From the NCBI GenBank assembly GCA_900543715.1, contig UQSX01000010.1, positions 1 to 63,970 on the forward strand: 63,970 bases of DNA, in the 5' to 3' direction. The stretch comes from an uncultured Blautia sp. GTDB lineage: Bacteria; Bacillota; Clostridia; Lachnospirales; Lachnospiraceae. The stretch's first letter is position 1. Each line of letters opens with the position of its first letter. The notes beneath the pieces were generated by a model, which did not search any database, was not told the origin of the DNA, and was given only the letters and a program-made list of their open reading frames with translations. The translations under genes were made by a program, and so were the position numbers. Positions 26,251 through 35,785 of this stretch are shown in pieces.

Positions 26251-27604
26251 CTATTCTTTTGAACAGTCTTTTCAGCACCAGCACAGCAGCGATAGCCAGG
26301 ATCACCTCTGCCGTAAACTGGGCATAGGCCAGACCGTACAGCGGCATCAGCCAGTTCAGAATGAAGAGAGCCGGAATTTCCAGTGCAACCTTTCTGAGGA
26401 TCGCAAAAAGAAGAGCTTCCTTTCCCATTCCCACAGCCTGGAATACACCCACTGCCATAAAGTCTACTGCCAGGAAAGGCAGTCCCAGGCAAAAGCCTCT
26501 CAGGAATCTGCTTCCATAGGCGATCACACTGGCATCTCCAATAAACATTCCCACAACATTCTCAGATCCGATAAAGAACAGTGCAGCAACTATCACCAGG
26601 AAGATAAGCGCTGTCTTCATGGCAAATTTTATCGTATCTTTCATACGTTTGCTGTTTCCGCTGGCATAGTTATAGCTGACCAGAGGCATGATCCCCTGGG
26701 AGAGGCCCATGGCAATGTTCATAGGAACCGTATTTACCTTCTGGCTGATCCCCATAGCGGCAATAGCATCTGCTCCATATGATGCAGTAAAATTATTCAG
26801 GATGGTCATTCCCGTAACGTTCAGAAGATTCTGTATGGAAGCAGGAATTCCCACAATAAATACATTAGATACCACATTTCTTTCCAAAGTGAACTTTTTC
26901 GGAGAAAGGCTGATGAAGGTTTCCTTCTTCTTATTCTTAACTGCCAGAACAACAAAAAAATAAACGCAGGCGGCGCAGTTGGAAATAAAAGTTGCACAGC
27001 CGGCTCCTTCTGCCCCCATATTCAATCCCCAGGGAAGGATGAACACCGGGTCCAGAAGAATGTTCAAAAAACAGCCGCTCATAGTGCCCACACTGGCATG
27101 CATAGCCGCTCCTTCTGAGCGGACCAGATAAGCCATTACCACATTCAGGATTGCAGGCGCCGCTCCCAGGCTTACTGTCCAGTTGATATATCCATTGGTA
27201 GCGTTTATAGTCGTGGCGTCCGCTCCCAGCATCTGCAGCAGAGGGTTTCTAAAAACCGTACAGAGTATAGAAAACAGGACTCCAAAAAACAATGCTCCGT
27301 AAAAGCCGAAGGCTGATGCTTTCCCTACCGTTTTATAATCCTTTTTCCCAAGAGCCCGGCTCATCAGGCTGGAGCTGCCCACGCCAAAAAGGTTATTGAC
27401 CGCATTAAATGCCAGAAGCAGCGGCCCTGCCAGGGCCACTGCTGCATTTTCAACCGGATCGTTTAATATTCCCACAAAAAAGGTATCCGCCAGATTGTAT
27501 AGAACCATGACAAGAGAACTCAGTATCGTAGGCACCGCCAGGGCGGCCACCGCCTTTTTTATAGGATAATCTTCAAACAGTTTCTCTTTTTGTGTCTTTT
27601 CCAT
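26228..27604 (-). CDS. MATE-family multidrug/solute exporter
   Basis: 458 residues, about 12 membrane helices in two homologous halves. Recognisable MATE segments: PTILSSLVMVLYNLADTFFVGIL at the N terminus, GSSSLMSRALGKKDYKTVGKASAFGF, and MGLSQGIMPLVSYNYASGNSKRMKDT in the second half. It uses a Na+ or H+ gradient to export solutes. It starts 15 nt after the PBP gene, with GAAGGA at its start, so the two are cotranscribed. The substrate is unknown. Confidence 0.88.
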   Translation of the reverse strand: MEKTQKEKLFEDYPIKKAVAALAVPTILSSLVMVLYNLADTFFVGILNDPVENAAVALAGPLLLAFNAVNNLFGVGSSSLMSRALGKKDYKTVGKASAFGFYGALFFGVLFSILCTVFRNPLLQMLGADATTINATNGYINWTVSLGAAPAILNVVMAYLVRSEGAAMHASVGTMSGCFLNILLDPVFILPWGLNMGAEGAGCATFISNCAACVYFFVVLAVKNKKKETFISLSPKKFTLERNVVSNVFIVGIPASIQNLLNVTGMTILNNFTASYGADAIAAMGISQKVNTVPMNIAMGLSQGIMPLVSYNYASGNSKRMKDTIKFAMKTALIFLVIVAALFFIGSENVVGMFIGDASVIAYGSRFLRGFCLGLPFLAVDFMAVGVFQAVGMGKEALLFAILRKVALEIPALFILNWLMPLYGLAYAQFTAEVILAIAAVLVLKRLFKRIEKGTQKF

Positions 27605-27619
27605 ATTTTTCCTTCTTTC

Positions 27620-30061
27620 TTATCTGAAACGGCTGTACCAGTATTCCCACCAGTTAGCATAGCCTCTGCTGCTGCCGCTGCTGTTTCCACTGTTATTTCC
27701 ACTGCCGCCAAACCAGGAATATCTATGTTCCGTACAGGTCTCCTGAGGCATATTATCCTGGTCAAAATATTCATATACACGAGAGCATCCTCTTCCTGCC
27801 AGAAGGCCGGATTGTGCGCAGACCCTGATCCGTTCCACCGTAGAAGGCTGTTCAAACTCCGTGTCTTCAAGGTCTTCATGTATCCGATTCATCACATTTC
27901 TCCAGAGAGTCCGGTGAAATGTCCGATGGGACTGGGGCAGATCCTGGGACTCATCATATCCTGCCCAGATGGCCGCTGTATAATAGGGGGTATATCCTGC
28001 AAAAGTCAGATCCCGGTAGTCGTTGGCAGTTCCCGTTTTTCCCGCCACATGCATATCTTCCAGCTGAAAACCTGTGCCGGTGCCTTCAGAAACCACGTCT
28101 TCCATAGCGCTGGTCAGAAGGAACGCTGTGCTTTCTTTAAACACTCTCTGTCCCTGGGGCTGATTGCTCAGGAGCACATTTCCGTCCTGATCTGTCACCC
28201 GTGTATAGAAAACCGGCTCCATATAGGTCCCCCCATTTGCTATAGCGGCATAGGCAGCAGTCAGCTCCAGATTGCTCACTCCATTTGTAATTCCCCCCAG
28301 AGCCAATGGCTGTATCACATCATTTTCTTCATCCAGGGTGGAAAAACCAAGCTTCTGAAGGTATTCAAATCCTGTCTCTGGAGTAATATCTGTAAGGACT
28401 TTCACTGCCGGTACATTATAGGAACTGCGGATAGCCCGGCGGACAGACACAGATCCATGATACTTGTTGTCTGCATTACGAAGAGGAGTGCCATCCTCAT
28501 AGTAATATTCTTCATCATCAATGTGGGTGGCCAGTGTGATCTCTCCCTCCTCCAGGGCCGGTCCATAAGCCGCCAGTATCTTAAATGTAGAACCTGGATT
28601 ACGGTAGGTGTCTGAGGACCGGTTCAGCGTCAGACTGGCCTTTTTCTCTCCCCGGCCTCCTACGATCCCCCTCACATATCCGGTGCTTTGCTCCATAACC
28701 GTCATAGCTGCCTGGGGCTGAGGAACAAATTCTGTTCTTTCTGCGACGATCTCATCTCCTGGTTCCAGAACGGCTTCCTTATACCGGTCAACATATCCCT
28801 GAGCCTCTTCCTGTGTCTCAAACAGAGAAGGTATCTCTTCACCGGAGTTTCGGAAATAAGACCCCAGCATCTCCTTACTGTAGTTTTCTCTGCTGCCGTC
28901 TGCATGCTCCACTGTCAGAGCCCAGTCCAGGGTAAATCGTACATAGTCCGGATAATTATCTTCATCTTCAAACTCTTCTTCCATGATTTCCTGGATCTGT
29001 GTGTCCTGGGTGCTGTATATCCGAAGACCTCCGCTGTATACGGCATTGGCCGCCTGTGTCTCTGTATATCCCTTTTCCTCTATCAAGTCTTCCTGTACCT
29101 GACTGATCAATTCGTCTATAAAATAAGAATAAGTGCTGGTCTGACTCTGCGCGTTTCCATTGGCGCTGATCCTGGAATAAACATCATCATTTAAGGCCTG
29201 TTCCAGTTCTTCCTGATCAATCCATCCCTGCTCCCTCATATAGTGCAGCACTGTCTCTTGTCGCTTAGCGTTTTCCTCAGGATTCTGCCTTGGATTCCAT
29301 CTGGTCGGGTTCTGAGGGATGGCCGCTAAAACTGCGCACTCTGAAAGGGTCAGATCCTGACTGTCCTTTCCAAAATAGGTCTGAGCCGCCGTCTGTATCC
29401 CATAGGCTCCTGATCCAAAGTTGACCGTATTCAGATATTCCTCCAGGATAACGCTCTTGGCATCCAGACCCTGATCTGTAAGATACTGCTCCAATTCTAC
29501 GGCCAGATGCTGCTCCTGGATCTTACGGCAGACCGACTGCATGAAATTCTCATCTGTCCAGTCCGTAAATACGTTGTTTTTAATAAGCTGCTGGGTAATG
29601 GTACTGGCCCCTTCCGTCTGCTGAAATCCAGAAGTCACAGTTACTGCTGCCGCTCTCAATATTCCCTGAAGGTCAATTCCATTATGCTCATAAAATCTGG
29701 AATCCTCGATGGCCACAATGGCATGCTGCATATCCTCAGGTATATCCTCAATAGAGACATGGATACGGTTGCTCTGCGCCTCATTGATCTGCTGTATCTG
29801 ATCTCCCTCTGTATCATAGACAAAGGTGGCATATTCTGTAGGTCCGATATTTATCTCTGAAACATCCGGGGCCTCCGCCACGATTCTCCAATAAACGCCT
29901 GCCGCCAGGCACAGGCTGAGGCAGCCGGCTGCCAAAAAACTGATAAAAGCGGCCTTTGCAGCAAAAACTATTTTTTTTCTTTTTCTCAGAGCAGGATCTT
30001 TCGGAAATTTATCCAGCTTCTGGAGGATATTTTTCTCCCCATAGTGCTTTTTTAAATCCAT
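27620..30061 (-). CDS. Class A penicillin-binding protein (transglycosylase/transpeptidase)
   Basis: 813 residues. A cytoplasmic tail and one membrane anchor (about 33-55) precede the GT51 glycosyltransferase domain (EDSRFYEHNGIDLQG, GASTITQQLIKNN, LEEYLNTVNFGSGAYGIQTAAQTYFGK). The transpeptidase domain has the SxxK serine in GSTFKIL, SxN in SSYNVPAVK and KTG in AGKTGTANDY. The C terminus after about residue 765 is a Gly/Ser/Asn linker ending in an aromatic-rich NWWEYWYSRF tail. It polymerises and cross-links peptidoglycan at the cell surface. It heads an operon with the MATE exporter. Start supported by GGGGAG. Confidence 0.93.
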   Translation of the reverse strand: MDLKKHYGEKNILQKLDKFPKDPALRKRKKIVFAAKAAFISFLAAGCLSLCLAAGVYWRIVAEAPDVSEINIGPTEYATFVYDTEGDQIQQINEAQSNRIHVSIEDIPEDMQHAIVAIEDSRFYEHNGIDLQGILRAAAVTVTSGFQQTEGASTITQQLIKNNVFTDWTDENFMQSVCRKIQEQHLAVELEQYLTDQGLDAKSVILEEYLNTVNFGSGAYGIQTAAQTYFGKDSQDLTLSECAVLAAIPQNPTRWNPRQNPEENAKRQETVLHYMREQGWIDQEELEQALNDDVYSRISANGNAQSQTSTYSYFIDELISQVQEDLIEEKGYTETQAANAVYSGGLRIYSTQDTQIQEIMEEEFEDEDNYPDYVRFTLDWALTVEHADGSRENYSKEMLGSYFRNSGEEIPSLFETQEEAQGYVDRYKEAVLEPGDEIVAERTEFVPQPQAAMTVMEQSTGYVRGIVGGRGEKKASLTLNRSSDTYRNPGSTFKILAAYGPALEEGEITLATHIDDEEYYYEDGTPLRNADNKYHGSVSVRRAIRSSYNVPAVKVLTDITPETGFEYLQKLGFSTLDEENDVIQPLALGGITNGVSNLELTAAYAAIANGGTYMEPVFYTRVTDQDGNVLLSNQPQGQRVFKESTAFLLTSAMEDVVSEGTGTGFQLEDMHVAGKTGTANDYRDLTFAGYTPYYTAAIWAGYDESQDLPQSHRTFHRTLWRNVMNRIHEDLEDTEFEQPSTVERIRVCAQSGLLAGRGCSRVYEYFDQDNMPQETCTEHRYSWFGGSGNNSGNSSGSSRGYANWWEYWYSRFR

Positions 30062-30107
30062 TTGTATCTCCCCTTATTCTCCAAATGAATCCAATAGTAA
30101 CTAAAAA

Positions 30108-30116
30108 AGTATAGCA
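30108..30116 (-). promoter_or_regulatory. Extended -10 promoter of the PBP gene
   Basis: Leftward TGC-TATACT (30116-30108), about 45 bp upstream of the PBP start. No clear -35. Confidence 0.5.
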
Positions 30117-30204
30117 TATTATTGTGATGTTTTTGTGAATATAGCGTTATTATATAAGATGGGCTTTTGAAAAACAATGGGAACTAATAGAAAAGAATAA
30201 AGAA

Positions 30205-30232
30205 TTGACAAATATCTCCTGCCGTTTAGAAT
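30205..30232 (+). promoter_or_regulatory. Promoter of the GH79-like gene
   Basis: TTGACA (30205-30210), 16 bp, TAGAAT (30227-30232). The best consensus promoter in the window; GGAGG and ATG follow at 30260 and 30276. Confidence 0.8.
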
Positions 30233-30275
30233 GGATTTATAAAGACATTGTATAAAAAAGGAGGCTTTGAATCTT

Positions 30276-31754
30276 ATGTCAACTATAAAACTAGATCCCC
30301 GCAGACTCTCATTTATCAGAACAATGGACAGCCGGCTGGTATCCTACAATATTGAAATGACTGAAGTCACAGGAGGTACCTTCTGGAGGCCCTACACCCC
30401 CGGTCAGATTGCGGGTAAAGAGGACTATCCTCAGGTGGAGGATCTCTCACAGCTCTGGAAACTCATGGAAGTATTTCCTCCTGCTGATCTCTATGAGGAA
30501 CGTGCCAGAGAGCTGGCAAAGGCTCTGGGACCTGCCTATATCCGGGTCAGCGGCTCCTGGGCCACAAATACCTATTATGATTTTGACGGACATACAGGCG
30601 GCCAGCCCCCGAAAGGCTTCCAAAGTGTTCTTACCAGGGAACAGTGGAACAGCCTTCTGGATTTTGTAAAATATGTGGACGCAAAACTGCTGGTCTCTAT
30701 GGCAAATTGTGACGGAGTGCGAAATCCCGATGGAACCTGGAATCCGGAGCAGGCAAAGCTTCTCTTTGACTACAGCCGTGATTATGGCGTTCCCATTGCA
30801 GCCGCAGAGTTTATGAACGAGCCCAACACCACCATTCTGGGAGGAACTCCCTCCAACTACACAGCAGAAGATTTCAGCCGTGACCAGGATGCTTTCTTCC
30901 GCTTTATCCATGAGAACTATCCTGAAGTCCTCACTGTAGGCCCCTGCGGCAGCGGAGAAAAATTCAGTCCCCATGTAGGCTACCATAATCTGGAAGTCAT
31001 TCCCTCCGACACTCTGCTTCAAAGCTGCAAAGAAAAGGCAGATGTGTTCAGCTACCATATGTACAACTGTTTTTCTGAAAGAGGGGCGTTTCTGGGCAGA
31101 CACTGGACAGCAGATCAGACTGCCTCCGAAGATTATCTGGGAATCCCTTATGAAGCCGCTCTTTTCTATAAAAAACTCCGAGACAAATACTGTCCCGGCG
31201 CCCAGATGTGGGTGACAGAATCCGGAGATGCCGGCTGCGGCGGGAACACCTGGGCCTCTACCTTTCTGGATGTTCTCCGCTCTGCCGATGAACTGGGCCG
31301 TTTCTGCACAGTTACAGACGGTGTGATCTTCCACAATACCTTTATGTCTTCCGACTATGGGTATCTGGACCATAAGACCCATCTTCCCCGGCCCAATTAC
31401 TGGCTGGCCCTTCTGTGGAACCGCCTGATGGGAGTCAGGGTTTATGATTCCGGGGAAGAAATCCGGGAAGGCCTCCACTGTTACGTACACTCCAGAAAAG
31501 ACGGAAAAAAAGGCTATACCTACATGATCATCAACAATTCTCCCATTCAGAAAGCCTTTATAGAGCTTCCCGGTCCGGGAATCCGCTATACACTTTCCAG
31601 CAGAACTCTCCGTTCCGGCGAGACCTTGTTGAACGGACGTCCATTGACAGTCTTGGAAACCGCAAAACTCCCGGCTCTTGAAGGAGAGTCTGTAAAAGCC
31701 GGAGAACTGGAGCTTTCTCCAATGACGGTCACCTTCCTCACAGTAGAAATCTGA
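30276..31754 (+). CDS. GH79-like (heparanase/beta-glucuronidase type) glycosidase
   Basis: 492 residues, no signal peptide, so predicted cytoplasmic. The acid/base candidate is Glu182 in AAEFMNEPN and the nucleophile Glu315 in MWVTESGDAGCGGNTWASTFLD. The region after it (DELGRFCTVTDGVIFHNTF...PRPNYWLALLWNRLMGVRVY) reads like the heparanase C-terminal half of the barrel, and a beta-sandwich closes the protein. GH79 enzymes remove beta-glucuronic acid from arabinogalactan, flavonoid or glycosaminoglycan chains. The start is ATG 30276; a TTG at 30267 lies too close to GGAGG. It has its own consensus promoter and is monocistronic. Assignment to GH79 is by motif recall and moderately sure. Confidence 0.65.
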   Translation: MSTIKLDPRRLSFIRTMDSRLVSYNIEMTEVTGGTFWRPYTPGQIAGKEDYPQVEDLSQLWKLMEVFPPADLYEERARELAKALGPAYIRVSGSWATNTYYDFDGHTGGQPPKGFQSVLTREQWNSLLDFVKYVDAKLLVSMANCDGVRNPDGTWNPEQAKLLFDYSRDYGVPIAAAEFMNEPNTTILGGTPSNYTAEDFSRDQDAFFRFIHENYPEVLTVGPCGSGEKFSPHVGYHNLEVIPSDTLLQSCKEKADVFSYHMYNCFSERGAFLGRHWTADQTASEDYLGIPYEAALFYKKLRDKYCPGAQMWVTESGDAGCGGNTWASTFLDVLRSADELGRFCTVTDGVIFHNTFMSSDYGYLDHKTHLPRPNYWLALLWNRLMGVRVYDSGEEIREGLHCYVHSRKDGKKGYTYMIINNSPIQKAFIELPGPGIRYTLSSRTLRSGETLLNGRPLTVLETAKLPALEGESVKAGELELSPMTVTFLTVEI

Positions 31755-31761
31755 CAGCACT

Positions 31762-31796
31762 GCAGCCGGGAGAAGAATTTCTTCTTTCCCGGCTGC
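31762..31796 (+). terminator. Stem-loop after the GH79-like gene
   Basis: GCAGCCGGGAGAAGAA pairs with TTCTTCTTTCCCGGCTGC with small bulges. A strong hairpin without a long T-run directly behind the stop codon. Confidence 0.6.
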
Positions 31797-31904
31797 ACTC
31801 AACAGAAGGTCCCGTAATTTTTATGCAATATAGATGTTTTCTTGGTGAATTCACCTCAAATTTCTCTGTTTTTCAAAATTCCCATATTCTAACAGATCCT
31901 GCCT

Positions 31905-32891
31905 TCAAATGTCTGCTTCTGGTCGTATACTGATCTCCCCTGCTGTCAGTTTTTCTCTGGTGCCATTGTCATATTCCACCAGAAGCCGGCAGTCTTCATC
32001 TATATCCAGGGCTCTGGCCTCCCGGGCTCCCGTGGATGTCAGAACCTGGATCTTTTTTCCTAATACCAGGCTCCGCTTCCTGTACTGTCTGGCATATCCG
32101 GTATTTTCCTTTCCTATATAAAATCTCATAAAACAGTTTAAGAACTCTCCGGCCAGCCGGTTTTTCCCGTCGCTTTTCCTATCCATGAAAACAGTTCCCG
32201 CCGTACGGGCCAGTTCCTCCGGGAATCCCTCCCTCGGCGGATAAACGTTCATTCCGATTCCAAGTATCACATACTCCAGGCTTCCCTTTTCCAGACTGAC
32301 AGCCCCTTCTGTAAGGATGCCGCTGACCTTTTTATCCTCTATATAAATATCATTGACCCATTTGATCCTGGGAGCCCTGTCTGAAACTTTTTCAATGGCC
32401 TGGCAGGCGGCCACCGCAGCCATAGTGGTAAATTTCACCGCCTGACCCGGAGAACAGTTCTCCGGTCTTAACAGAATGCTCATATAGATTCCCGTATCTT
32501 CCGGAGAATAAAAGCTGCGCCCAGTCCTTCCCTTTCCATTAGTCTGGGAGCCTGCGATCACCGTATAGCCCTGAGGCAGATTTTTTAGGGCTTTTTCCCG
32601 AAGACAGTCATTAGTGGATCTCACCTGATGCAGCACATGAAGATCTATAAAAGAACAGACCGGTTCCAGATATTTCTCAATCCCCTGGACTGAAAGAATA
32701 TCTGTAGCAGCGGAAAGGCAGTAGCCCTTATTTGGAACTGCATCAATCTCATATCCCTCTTTACGCAGGCTGTTCACAGCCTTCCACACCGCTGTCCTAG
32801 AAACGGATAGCCTTTCTGCAAGCTCTTCTCCCGAAAAATAAGCACCCCTGTTCTCTTCAAAAATAATCAGGAGATTTTCTTTGGTTCCCAT
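31905..32891 (-). CDS. birA: Biotin-protein ligase / biotin repressor
   Basis: 328 residues, class II BirA with an N-terminal winged helix (YFSGEELAERLSVSRTAVWKAVNSLRKEGYEIDAVPNKGY) followed by the ligase domain. The biotinyl-AMP loop reads GKGRTGRSFYSPEDTGIYMS, and KWVNDIY supplies the catalytic lysine. The C-terminal SH3-like domain (EARALDIDEDCRLLVEYDNGTREKLTAGEISIR) closes it. The start at 32891 follows a GGGGGT element that overlaps the stop of the upstream TauE/SafE gene, implying an operon of the two. Confidence 0.92.
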   Translation of the reverse strand: MGTKENLLIIFEENRGAYFSGEELAERLSVSRTAVWKAVNSLRKEGYEIDAVPNKGYCLSAATDILSVQGIEKYLEPVCSFIDLHVLHQVRSTNDCLREKALKNLPQGYTVIAGSQTNGKGRTGRSFYSPEDTGIYMSILLRPENCSPGQAVKFTTMAAVAACQAIEKVSDRAPRIKWVNDIYIEDKKVSGILTEGAVSLEKGSLEYVILGIGMNVYPPREGFPEELARTAGTVFMDRKSDGKNRLAGEFLNCFMRFYIGKENTGYARQYRKRSLVLGKKIQVLTSTGAREARALDIDEDCRLLVEYDNGTREKLTAGEISIRPEADI

Positions 32892-32896
32892 ATTTT

Positions 32897-33664
32897 TTAC
32901 CCCCACAAGTTCACTCCGATCATCACCAGTCCCAAGATTACCAGCACTGCTCCTGTAACACGGTTCAGAGTAATAGGCTTTGCTTTATTGGCAAACCGGG
33001 CTGCGATCTCTGCCCAGATCAGGGTAAAAATAATGCAGAGGGCCAGACAGCTTATATCCGGCAGCCCTCCGATGGCAAAATGACTGACAGCTCCGGTAAA
33101 GGCTGTAAAAGTCATAATAAGAACGCTGGTCCCTACAGCTGTTTTCAGCTCATAGCCCAGAACAGAGGTCAGGATCAGCAGCATCATCATTCCCCCGCCG
33201 GCGCCCACAAAGCCGCAGATGAATCCGATCACAATACCGCAGACAACGGACTGAAGCATCCGGACTTTCCTGCTTACTCCGTTCATAAGTTCCTTGGTGG
33301 TCATAACAGGTCTGGCAATAAATTTGACGCCCAGAAGAAAGGTCATGATCACAGAAAAGCTTCCCATCGTGCTATCCGGCATAAGACTTGCCAGCCAGCT
33401 TCCTGCCATGGTCATTATCAGAACAGCAGCCATCATGATCAGACCGTTTCGGATATCCAGATTTTTATTCTTTCCGTAAGTATAAGCGCTGGCCAGCACA
33501 TCGCTGGCAAGAGCGATCCCCACCGCCTGGTACGCCGGCATCCCAAGAAATGTGATCAGCATAGGGCTGATTACTGCTGCAGCGCTCATTCCCGCAAATC
33601 CCGTTCCAAGACCTGCCCCCATTCCTGCAATGAAACATACAAGTACTTCTAACAACGCTCTCAT
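32897..33664 (-). CDS. TauE/SafE-family membrane permease
   Basis: About 255 residues with eight hydrophobic segments. Typical family segments: AGMGAGLGTGFAGMSAAAVISPMLITFLGM near the N terminus and GFVGAGGGMMMLLILTSVLGYELKTAVGTSVLIM in the second half. The family moves sulfite, organosulfonates or other anions; the substrate here is unknown. The start is uncertain: ATG 33664 fits the homologous start but its AAAGGA is too close. It precedes birA by 5 nt. Confidence 0.75.
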   Translation of the reverse strand: MRALLEVLVCFIAGMGAGLGTGFAGMSAAAVISPMLITFLGMPAYQAVGIALASDVLASAYTYGKNKNLDIRNGLIMMAAVLIMTMAGSWLASLMPDSTMGSFSVIMTFLLGVKFIARPVMTTKELMNGVSRKVRMLQSVVCGIVIGFICGFVGAGGGMMMLLILTSVLGYELKTAVGTSVLIMTFTAFTGAVSHFAIGGLPDISCLALCIIFTLIWAEIAARFANKAKPITLNRVTGAVLVILGLVMIGVNLWG

Positions 33665-33689
33665 TCCTTTATCAATAAGTATAGGTAAT

Positions 33690-33719
33690 AGTATACCACA
33701 AAGCAGGCAGCCGGGTGAA
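33690..33719 (-). promoter_or_regulatory. Promoter of the tauE-birA pair
   Basis: Leftward extended -10 TGG-TATACT (33690-33698), with TTCACC (33719-33714) 18 bp upstream as a weak -35. Confidence 0.5.
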
Positions 33720-33759
33720 CACTTATATTGAAGTTCCTTAGCGTCGATGTACAAGAAAA

Positions 33760-34797
33760 CTATTCTTTCTCTATATAATCCTCTACATTTTCAAAGGTAA
33801 CCTTTGAATAGGGAAGATAAATATATTTCTCATTTTCAAATTCTATATCTGACAGTCCGCTGCCGGAAACAAGGGCTTCTGTCAGTTTTGCCATGGCCTC
33901 TGCCTGGCCTTCCTTGTCGTTATACACGGTTCCGGCCATCTTTTTTTCTTTAATAGCCTCCAGTCCTTCTTTCGTGCCGTCAATGCCGAAGAATACGGGA
34001 AGGGCTGATTCTGTCCGGTTCAGTTTTTTGTAGGCGTCAATAGCCCCCAGAGCCATGGCGTCATTATTGGCCAGTACCAGCTCAATCTGATTCTGATGCT
34101 GTCCGATCATCTGGAGCATGCGGTTTTCCGCCTGAGCCTGATTCCAGTTGGCAATGCCATAGCTGAGTTTTTCAAGCTCCACCCCCTTTTCTCTTAAAGT
34201 ATCCACTGCATTCTCCGTCCGGATAATGGCGTCCTGGTGTCCCGGTTCTCCCTCCAGTACCACATATTGAATCTTCCCATCTTTATTCCTGTCAATCTGA
34301 GAATCTGCCTCTATGGCATCTGCTGCCAGTTCTCCCTGCATCACTCCGGACTGTTTTGCGTCTGCCCCTACATAATAGAGCTTGTCCCACTGCATCATGT
34401 CTTCCGCCACCGGCTCCCGGTTAAAGAAGATAATGGGTATATCATTTTCTCTGGCAATATCTGTGATCTCCGATGGGTCCGCCCGGTCCACCAGGTTCAC
34501 ACAAAGCACATTGCAGCCTGCATCTACCAGCTCTTTTACCTGATCGTTTTGGATCCGCTGAGAGCCGGCACCGTCTCTCACAGTCACTGTAGCCTCGAAA
34601 GAGCCCTTCTCCAGCTGGTTCAGTTTCTCCTCAAAACAGTCCAGCAGCTCACTGATAAATATATCGCTCTGATTATAACAAGCCACGCCTACCTGGGCCC
34701 GGGCAATTCCCGTCTGTTCTTCTGCTGTACAGGAAGCCAGCACCTGTATGCTTATACCAAAAACCAGCACTGCGGCTAAAACTTTTCTCTTTTTCAT
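33760..34797 (-). CDS. MglB-like sugar-binding lipoprotein, normal domain order
   Basis: 345 residues. Signal peptide with lipobox VLASC (Cys23). The mature protein has the ordinary MglB order: a GVACYNQSDIFIS ligand loop, then NLVDRADPSEI, IIFFNREP, the Ca2+-binding loop DRNKDGKIQY, GEPGHQDAIIR, a tryptophan in ANWNQAQA, NNDAMALG and FGIDGTKEGL. All are ligand or metal positions in E. coli MglB. It is the fourth gene of response regulator-kinase-SBP-SBP and 34 kb... no transport genes follow it, so a sensing role for the kinase, like XylFII with LytS in Clostridium, is more likely than uptake. This role is inferred. Confidence 0.8.
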   Translation of the reverse strand: MKKRKVLAAVLVFGISIQVLASCTAEEQTGIARAQVGVACYNQSDIFISELLDCFEEKLNQLEKGSFEATVTVRDGAGSQRIQNDQVKELVDAGCNVLCVNLVDRADPSEITDIARENDIPIIFFNREPVAEDMMQWDKLYYVGADAKQSGVMQGELAADAIEADSQIDRNKDGKIQYVVLEGEPGHQDAIIRTENAVDTLREKGVELEKLSYGIANWNQAQAENRMLQMIGQHQNQIELVLANNDAMALGAIDAYKKLNRTESALPVFFGIDGTKEGLEAIKEKKMAGTVYNDKEGQAEAMAKLTEALVSGSGLSDIEFENEKYIYLPYSKVTFENVEDYIEKE

Positions 34798-34810
34798 TCT
34801 TTATCCCTTC

Positions 34811-35785
34811 CTACTGGCTCATTGTAAAAAGAATCTCCTGATTCTCCTTTGTAAAAAGAGTATCTCTGCGGATCACTGTATAGTCAGCCTCCCGGTCCTC
34901 CATTTTTCTGAAAGAATGTCCCAGCTTTTCAGAAACCTCCTGAAGGCTCTGATACCCTACATTAAACTCATCAGGAACCACAAGACACTGGGCAGCTCCT
35001 GTATCCAGATAATATGCCGCTTCAGTAGAGTTCCCAATTCCATACACAATGGCTCCGTGAAGGTCATTGGCCGCCGAGTATTCTCCCGCTGCAGTCAGAC
35101 TGGTATCATCCAGGGCGATAACAAAATCTACTTTGGGCAAATTCACCAGAGAATCTGTGCTCCCTTCTTCCGAAGTTCCTTCTACAGTCCATCCTACTTT
35201 AGTTCCCTGGTCTTTTAATGCTTCTTTAAATCCTGCCGCTCTGTCAAGGGATGCCTGCGCTTCCATCGTTTCCGAAATAATTCCCAGGCTTTTGCCCTTC
35301 AGATTGTCCCCGCAGTCCTTCAGAAGTTCCGCTCCCAAAGCTTTGCCCATGGCATAATTATCCGGCTGAGTAACCGGAAAAGAAGAGTTCTGAGCCTCTC
35401 TGGAAGCCGTAGACTCCACCAGCATCACTGGCACCTTCTTTTCAATCTTTTTCAGCATCTCCTCTGTATCCTCTCCTGGAACCGGCTGCAATATAATGCC
35501 ATCAGCGCCATTATCTATTTCCTGCTGGGCCAGTGCCTGCTGCTCTTCCAGTGTCATAGTCCCTTCTGTGCTTACCACAGACATTTCCATCTCCTGGTCT
35601 TCTGCCGCCATTCTAAGTCCATACCGAAAAGCTGCCCACTGATTATCATCTGAATTTTCAACGATCACGGAAACCTTATGGAGTTCCTTTCCATTTCTTC
35701 CCATAAGCATAACTACCGCCAGGATGATGACCAGTATTCCCAAAACAGATTCTGTGAGGATAAACACTTTTTTACTGTTTTTCAT
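34811..35785 (-). CDS. Membrane-anchored periplasmic-binding-like protein
   Basis: About 324 residues. An uncleaved-looking hydrophobic segment (KVFILTESVLGILVIILAVVMLM) lacks a lipobox cysteine, so the protein is probably anchored by this helix with the binding domain outside. The domain belongs to the Peripla_BP_4 type (VSVIVENSDDNQWAAFRYGLRMAAEDQ, GADGIILQPVPGED, DFVIALDDTSLTAAGEYSAAN). It starts by overlapping the 3' end of the kinase gene and ends 13 nt before the next binding protein. I infer an accessory sensor for the kinase; the ligand is unknown. Confidence 0.65.
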   Translation of the reverse strand: MKNSKKVFILTESVLGILVIILAVVMLMGRNGKELHKVSVIVENSDDNQWAAFRYGLRMAAEDQEMEMSVVSTEGTMTLEEQQALAQQEIDNGADGIILQPVPGEDTEEMLKKIEKKVPVMLVESTASREAQNSSFPVTQPDNYAMGKALGAELLKDCGDNLKGKSLGIISETMEAQASLDRAAGFKEALKDQGTKVGWTVEGTSEEGSTDSLVNLPKVDFVIALDDTSLTAAGEYSAANDLHGAIVYGIGNSTEAAYYLDTGAAQCLVVPDEFNVGYQSLQEVSEKLGHSFRKMEDREADYTVIRRDTLFTKENQEILFTMSQ

